Shown: positions 61,196 to 64,000 of the stretch, in pieces
How positions within the stretch are numbered: position 1 is the first letter of the stretch
How the letters are laid out: each line of letters opens with the position of its first letter
Origin: Leeuwenhoekiella sp. MAR_2009_132
Lineage (GTDB): Bacteria > Bacteroidota > Bacteroidia > Flavobacteriales > Flavobacteriaceae
Assembly (NCBI RefSeq): GCF_000687915.1
Contig: NZ_JHZY01000004.1
Coordinates: forward strand, 1,994,001 to 2,058,000
Reading direction: 5' to 3'
Length of the DNA: 64,000 nt
Notes under the pieces: model-generated
What the model was told of the DNA's origin: nothing
The model's input: the letters and a program-made list of their open reading frames with translations, nothing else
Database searches by the model: none
Translations under genes and position numbers: made by a program

Positions 61196-62655
61196 TTTTA
61201 TTAAAAGACATATTGTATAAAGTGACCTTAGAGTCTGTAACGGGCAATCCTAATGTGCCTGTGAATGAGGTGCATTTTGATTCACGTAAAGTGGGCTTAA
61301 ATGATGTTTTTGTGGCTGTAAAAGGTACGCAAAGCAATGGTCATGAGTATATAACAAAAGCAGAAGAGCAAGGTGCAATTGCAATTATTTGTGAGGATAT
61401 GCCTTCTAAATTTGTAAATGGAATAACGTATGTGCAGACTTCAGACTCTGCTAAGGCTCTTGCTATTATCGCTTCTAATTATTACAACAATCCGTCAGAA
61501 AATTTAAAGTTAGTGGGGATTACCGGTACTAACGGTAAGACTACTATAGCCACATTATTATATCAGCTCTTTACAAAAGCAGGTTTTAAAACCGGTTTAC
61601 TTTCTACAGTGCGTGTTATGGTTGCAGATCAAGAATATGCTGCCACTCATACCACGCCAGACTCACTTACAATCAATAAATATTTAGCAGAAATGAATGC
61701 TGAAGGTATTGAGTACTGCTTTATGGAAGTTAGCTCTCACGGTATTCATCAAATGCGCACTGAAGGCTTGCGTTTTGAAGGAGGAATTTTTACAAACCTT
61801 ACGCACGACCATCTTGATTACCACAACAGTTTTGCAGAATATAGAGATGTAAAGAAATCATTTTTTGACAAGTTACCTAAAGATGCGTTTGCGCTTGTAA
61901 ATATAGATGATCGCAATGGGCAGATTATGCTTCAAAATACGCAGGCAAAAAAAATAACCTACGCTCTTAAATCGTATGCTGACTATAGAGCACAAATTTT
62001 AGAAAATCAGTTTACAGGTTTATTACTTAAGGTAAATGAGACTGAAGTGTGGGTAAAACTCATTGGTTCTTTCAATGCTTATAACGTACTGGCTATTTAT
62101 GCCGCAGCAGAGTTACTGGGTTTAACGCAGATTGAAGCACTTCAGTATTTGTCTGAATTAACTAGTGTAAGCGGAAGATTTCAGTATTTAATTTCAGCAA
62201 AAAAAATTACAGCGATTGTAGATTATGCACATACACCAGATGCATTAAAAAACGTGCTTGAGACGATTAATGACATCCGTACAAAAAATGAAAACCTGAT
62301 CACGGTTGTAGGCTGTGGTGGTGACCGAGATCGCACTAAGCGTCCTGTTATGGGCAAGATTGCGGCAGCTTTAAGTACAAAGGTAATTTTCACGAGTGAC
62401 AACCCACGTAGTGAAGATCCTGAGGCTATAATTGAAGAAATAGAAAAAGGTGTAGAACCTCTAGATTATAAAAAGACACTTTCAATTACGTCACGAAAAC
62501 AAGCTATTAAAACGGCTTGTCAAATGGCAGAAGAGAATGATATCATCTTAATCGCCGGGAAAGGTCATGAAACCTACCAGGAGATAAAAGGAGAGCGAAC
62601 CGATTTTGATGATTTCAAAATTGTGCAAGAACTGTTAACTGAACTGAATAAATAA
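61192..62655 (+). CDS. murE: UDP-MurNAc-tripeptide ligase MurE
   Basis: 487 residues, GTG start at 61192. ATP motif GITGTNGKTTIATLL near 107-121; FMEVSSHGIHQMR; the diamino-acid selector SDNPRSEDPEAII near 400 is the DNPR form typical of enzymes that add meso-diaminopimelate. The stem peptide thus probably has meso-DAP. Confidence 0.96.
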   Translation: MILLKDILYKVTLESVTGNPNVPVNEVHFDSRKVGLNDVFVAVKGTQSNGHEYITKAEEQGAIAIICEDMPSKFVNGITYVQTSDSAKALAIIASNYYNNPSENLKLVGITGTNGKTTIATLLYQLFTKAGFKTGLLSTVRVMVADQEYAATHTTPDSLTINKYLAEMNAEGIEYCFMEVSSHGIHQMRTEGLRFEGGIFTNLTHDHLDYHNSFAEYRDVKKSFFDKLPKDAFALVNIDDRNGQIMLQNTQAKKITYALKSYADYRAQILENQFTGLLLKVNETEVWVKLIGSFNAYNVLAIYAAAELLGLTQIEALQYLSELTSVSGRFQYLISAKKITAIVDYAHTPDALKNVLETINDIRTKNENLITVVGCGGDRDRTKRPVMGKIAAALSTKVIFTSDNPRSEDPEAIIEEIEKGVEPLDYKKTLSITSRKQAIKTACQMAEENDIILIAGKGHETYQEIKGERTDFDDFKIVQELLTELNK

Positions 62656-62693
62656 GTCAAAAACGCACATCGCGTAATTGAATTTTTAAAAAT

Positions 62694-63926
62694 ATGCTGT
62701 TTTACTTTTTTGAATATTTAGAGCGTACATACAACTTCCCGGGAGCAAGTCTCTTTGGGTTCATTACGTTTAGGGCGGCTATTGCGATTTTAATGTCGTT
62801 AGCAATCTCGACAATTTGGGGAAAGCGCATCATTGTTTATTTACAACGTAAACAATTGGGTGAATCTATACGAGATCTTGGTTTAGAAGGTCAGGTAGAA
62901 AAGGCAGGTACTCCTACAATGGGAGGTTTAATTATAATTCTTGCAACGTTAATACCGGTTTTATTGCTTGCTAAACTCGAGAATATTTATGTCATTCTTT
63001 TAATTGTAACCACCCTGTGGATGGGGGCCATTGGTTTTATGGATGACTACCTAAAAATTAAAAAGAAAAACAAAGAAGGACTTCAGGGAAAGTTTAAAAT
63101 ATTTGGTCAGATAGGACTGGGTGTTATTGTAGGGGCAACCATGTTTTTTCACCCGGGAATTACAGTAAAAAAAGAATTAGCAAATAACCCGGTTCAACAA
63201 GAAGAGTTAGTTGATAGCAGCGCGCGTGAATTTTCTTCGGAAGAAAAAGCATTGACAACAACTATCCCGTTTGTCAAAAACAATGAGATAGACTACAGTA
63301 TTCTGGTAAGTTGGTTAGGTCCAGATTATTTAAAATACTCGTGGTTGCTGTTTATACCTATTGTGATTTTTATTGTGACAGCAGTTTCTAATGGTGCAAA
63401 TCTCACCGATGGTATAGATGGACTCGCAGCGGGTTCTTCGGCTATAATTGTGTTGACCCTGGGGATTTTTGCATGGGTTTCTGGTAACATCATATTTAGT
63501 GATTATTTAGATGTTATGTATATCCCGAGATCTGGGGAGATGGTAATTTTTATAACCGCTTTTGTGGGAGCCTTAGTTGGTTTTCTTTGGTACAACACCT
63601 ATCCGGCTCAAGTGTTTATGGGAGATACTGGGAGTTTAACTATTGGAGGGATTATCGCAGTGATCGCAATTGCGATTCGTAAAGAATTACTAATACCTAT
63701 ACTTTGCGGAATTTTCTTTATGGAAACCCTGTCAGTAATGTTGCAAGTGAGCTGGTTTAAATACACCAAGAAAAAATCTGGTGAAGGGCGTCGTATATTT
63801 TTAATGTCACCCTTGCATCATCATTACCAGAAGAAAGGGATTCATGAGAGTAAGATTGTTACCCGTTTTTGGATTATTGGCATTTTACTAGCCATTATCA
63901 CGATTGTAACCTTAAAAGTTAGGTAG
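62694..63926 (+). CDS. mraY: Phospho-MurNAc-pentapeptide transferase MraY
   Basis: 410 residues with about ten membrane segments. Motifs: [55 protein letters not shown] and [18 protein letters not shown]. It is some 50 residues longer than E. coli MraY because of an extra loop at about 155-210, which I recall as usual in Bacteroidota. Makes lipid I. murD starts on the next base. Confidence 0.96.
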   Translation: MLFYFFEYLERTYNFPGASLFGFITFRAAIAILMSLAISTIWGKRIIVYLQRKQLGESIRDLGLEGQVEKAGTPTMGGLIIILATLIPVLLLAKLENIYVILLIVTTLWMGAIGFMDDYLKIKKKNKEGLQGKFKIFGQIGLGVIVGATMFFHPGITVKKELANNPVQQEELVDSSAREFSSEEKALTTTIPFVKNNEIDYSILVSWLGPDYLKYSWLLFIPIVIFIVTAVSNGANLTDGIDGLAAGSSAIIVLTLGIFAWVSGNIIFSDYLDVMYIPRSGEMVIFITAFVGALVGFLWYNTYPAQVFMGDTGSLTIGGIIAVIAIAIRKELLIPILCGIFFMETLSVMLQVSWFKYTKKKSGEGRRIFLMSPLHHHYQKKGIHESKIVTRFWIIGILLAIITIVTLKVR

Positions 63927-64000
63927 ATGAAACGGTTAGTGGTTTTAGGAGGTGGAGAGAGCGGAGTAGGGACCGCGATTTTAGGTAAAAAGCAAGGGTT
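63927..64000 (+). CDS. murD: UDP-MurNAc-alanine-D-glutamate ligase MurD, N-terminal part
   Basis: Only the first 24 codons are in the window: MKRLVVLGGGESGVGTAILG, the MurD N-terminal nucleotide-binding motif. Directly abuts mraY, as expected in the division and cell-wall cluster. Confidence 0.88.
   Translation, partial: MKRLVVLGGGESGVGTAILGKKQG

Noticed and set aside
1..64000. CRISPR arrays, insertion sequences, rRNA genes, integrases
   Set aside because: None seen. The only evidence of mobility is the dtd duplication and the palindromic repeat at 11683-11773.

Overview
The window is a chromosomal stretch of a member of the Flavobacteriaceae (Bacteroidota), probably marine. The evidence is the gliding-motility genes gldA, gldB and gldC, promoters of the Bacteroidota type (TAnnTTTG at -7), a DnaG without zinc ligands, a fused DAHP synthase-chorismate mutase, an exported DPP IV, and Na+-coupled transport (SSS symporter, NhaB, CPA1 antiporter). 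TTG and GTG starts are common. I cannot fix the genus from sequence alone.

Layout. 1-5250: a galactose locus (galK-galT-lacI-type regulator) divergent from a sodium/sugar symporter, then a small outer-membrane protein. 5300-13880: acyl-CoA dehydrogenase, anmK, a leucine-dehydrogenase-like enzyme, nhaB, an exbB-exbD-tonB set interrupted by a palindromic repeat, and folC. 13900-14350: two identical tRNA-Val(TAC) genes, each with its own terminator. 14360-18010: an operon of two proline-specific peptidases. 18480-25250: a serine hydrolase, an SDR-GH63 pair, an exported VOC protein and a CPA1 antiporter. 25780-27850: a candidate small RNA, an EEP-family protein and gldA. 28120-32290: a Phe/Tyr biosynthesis operon preceded by a Phe/Tyr-rich leader peptide and an attenuator. 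33225-36815: rsgA, dtd, and a small accessory insertion. 36840-44490: three tandem DUF3857/transglutaminase-like proteins, a MazG-like protein and aroA. 44580-52600: queA, rlmN, a polyprenyl synthase, a sigma/anti-sigma-like pair and dnaG. 52600-57270: an atypical response regulator, nadE, gldB-gldC, engB and an alpha/beta hydrolase. 57420-64000: MraZ boxes and the start of the division and cell-wall cluster (mraZ-rsmH-ftsL-ftsI-murE-mraY-murD).

Most of the window is ordinary core genome. The parts most worth a second look are: (a) the attenuator at 28127-28254, in which a 23-residue leader peptide with ten Phe/Tyr codons precedes mutually exclusive RNA hairpins; (b) the insertion at 34658-36610, flanked by a second copy of the 3' end of dtd about 95% identical to the first, which carries a double-glycine bacteriocin-like peptide, a 59-residue membrane protein missed by ordinary ORF length cut-offs, a decayed export cassette and a regulator remnant; (c) a response regulator with Glu at the phospho-acceptor position; (d) a DnaG whose zinc finger has lost all four ligands; (e) two catalytically dead transglutaminase-like paralogs next to an intact one; and (f) a structured small-RNA candidate with two GNRA-capped hairpins.

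All calls come from reading the sequence. No database search, folding calculation or alignment was run.
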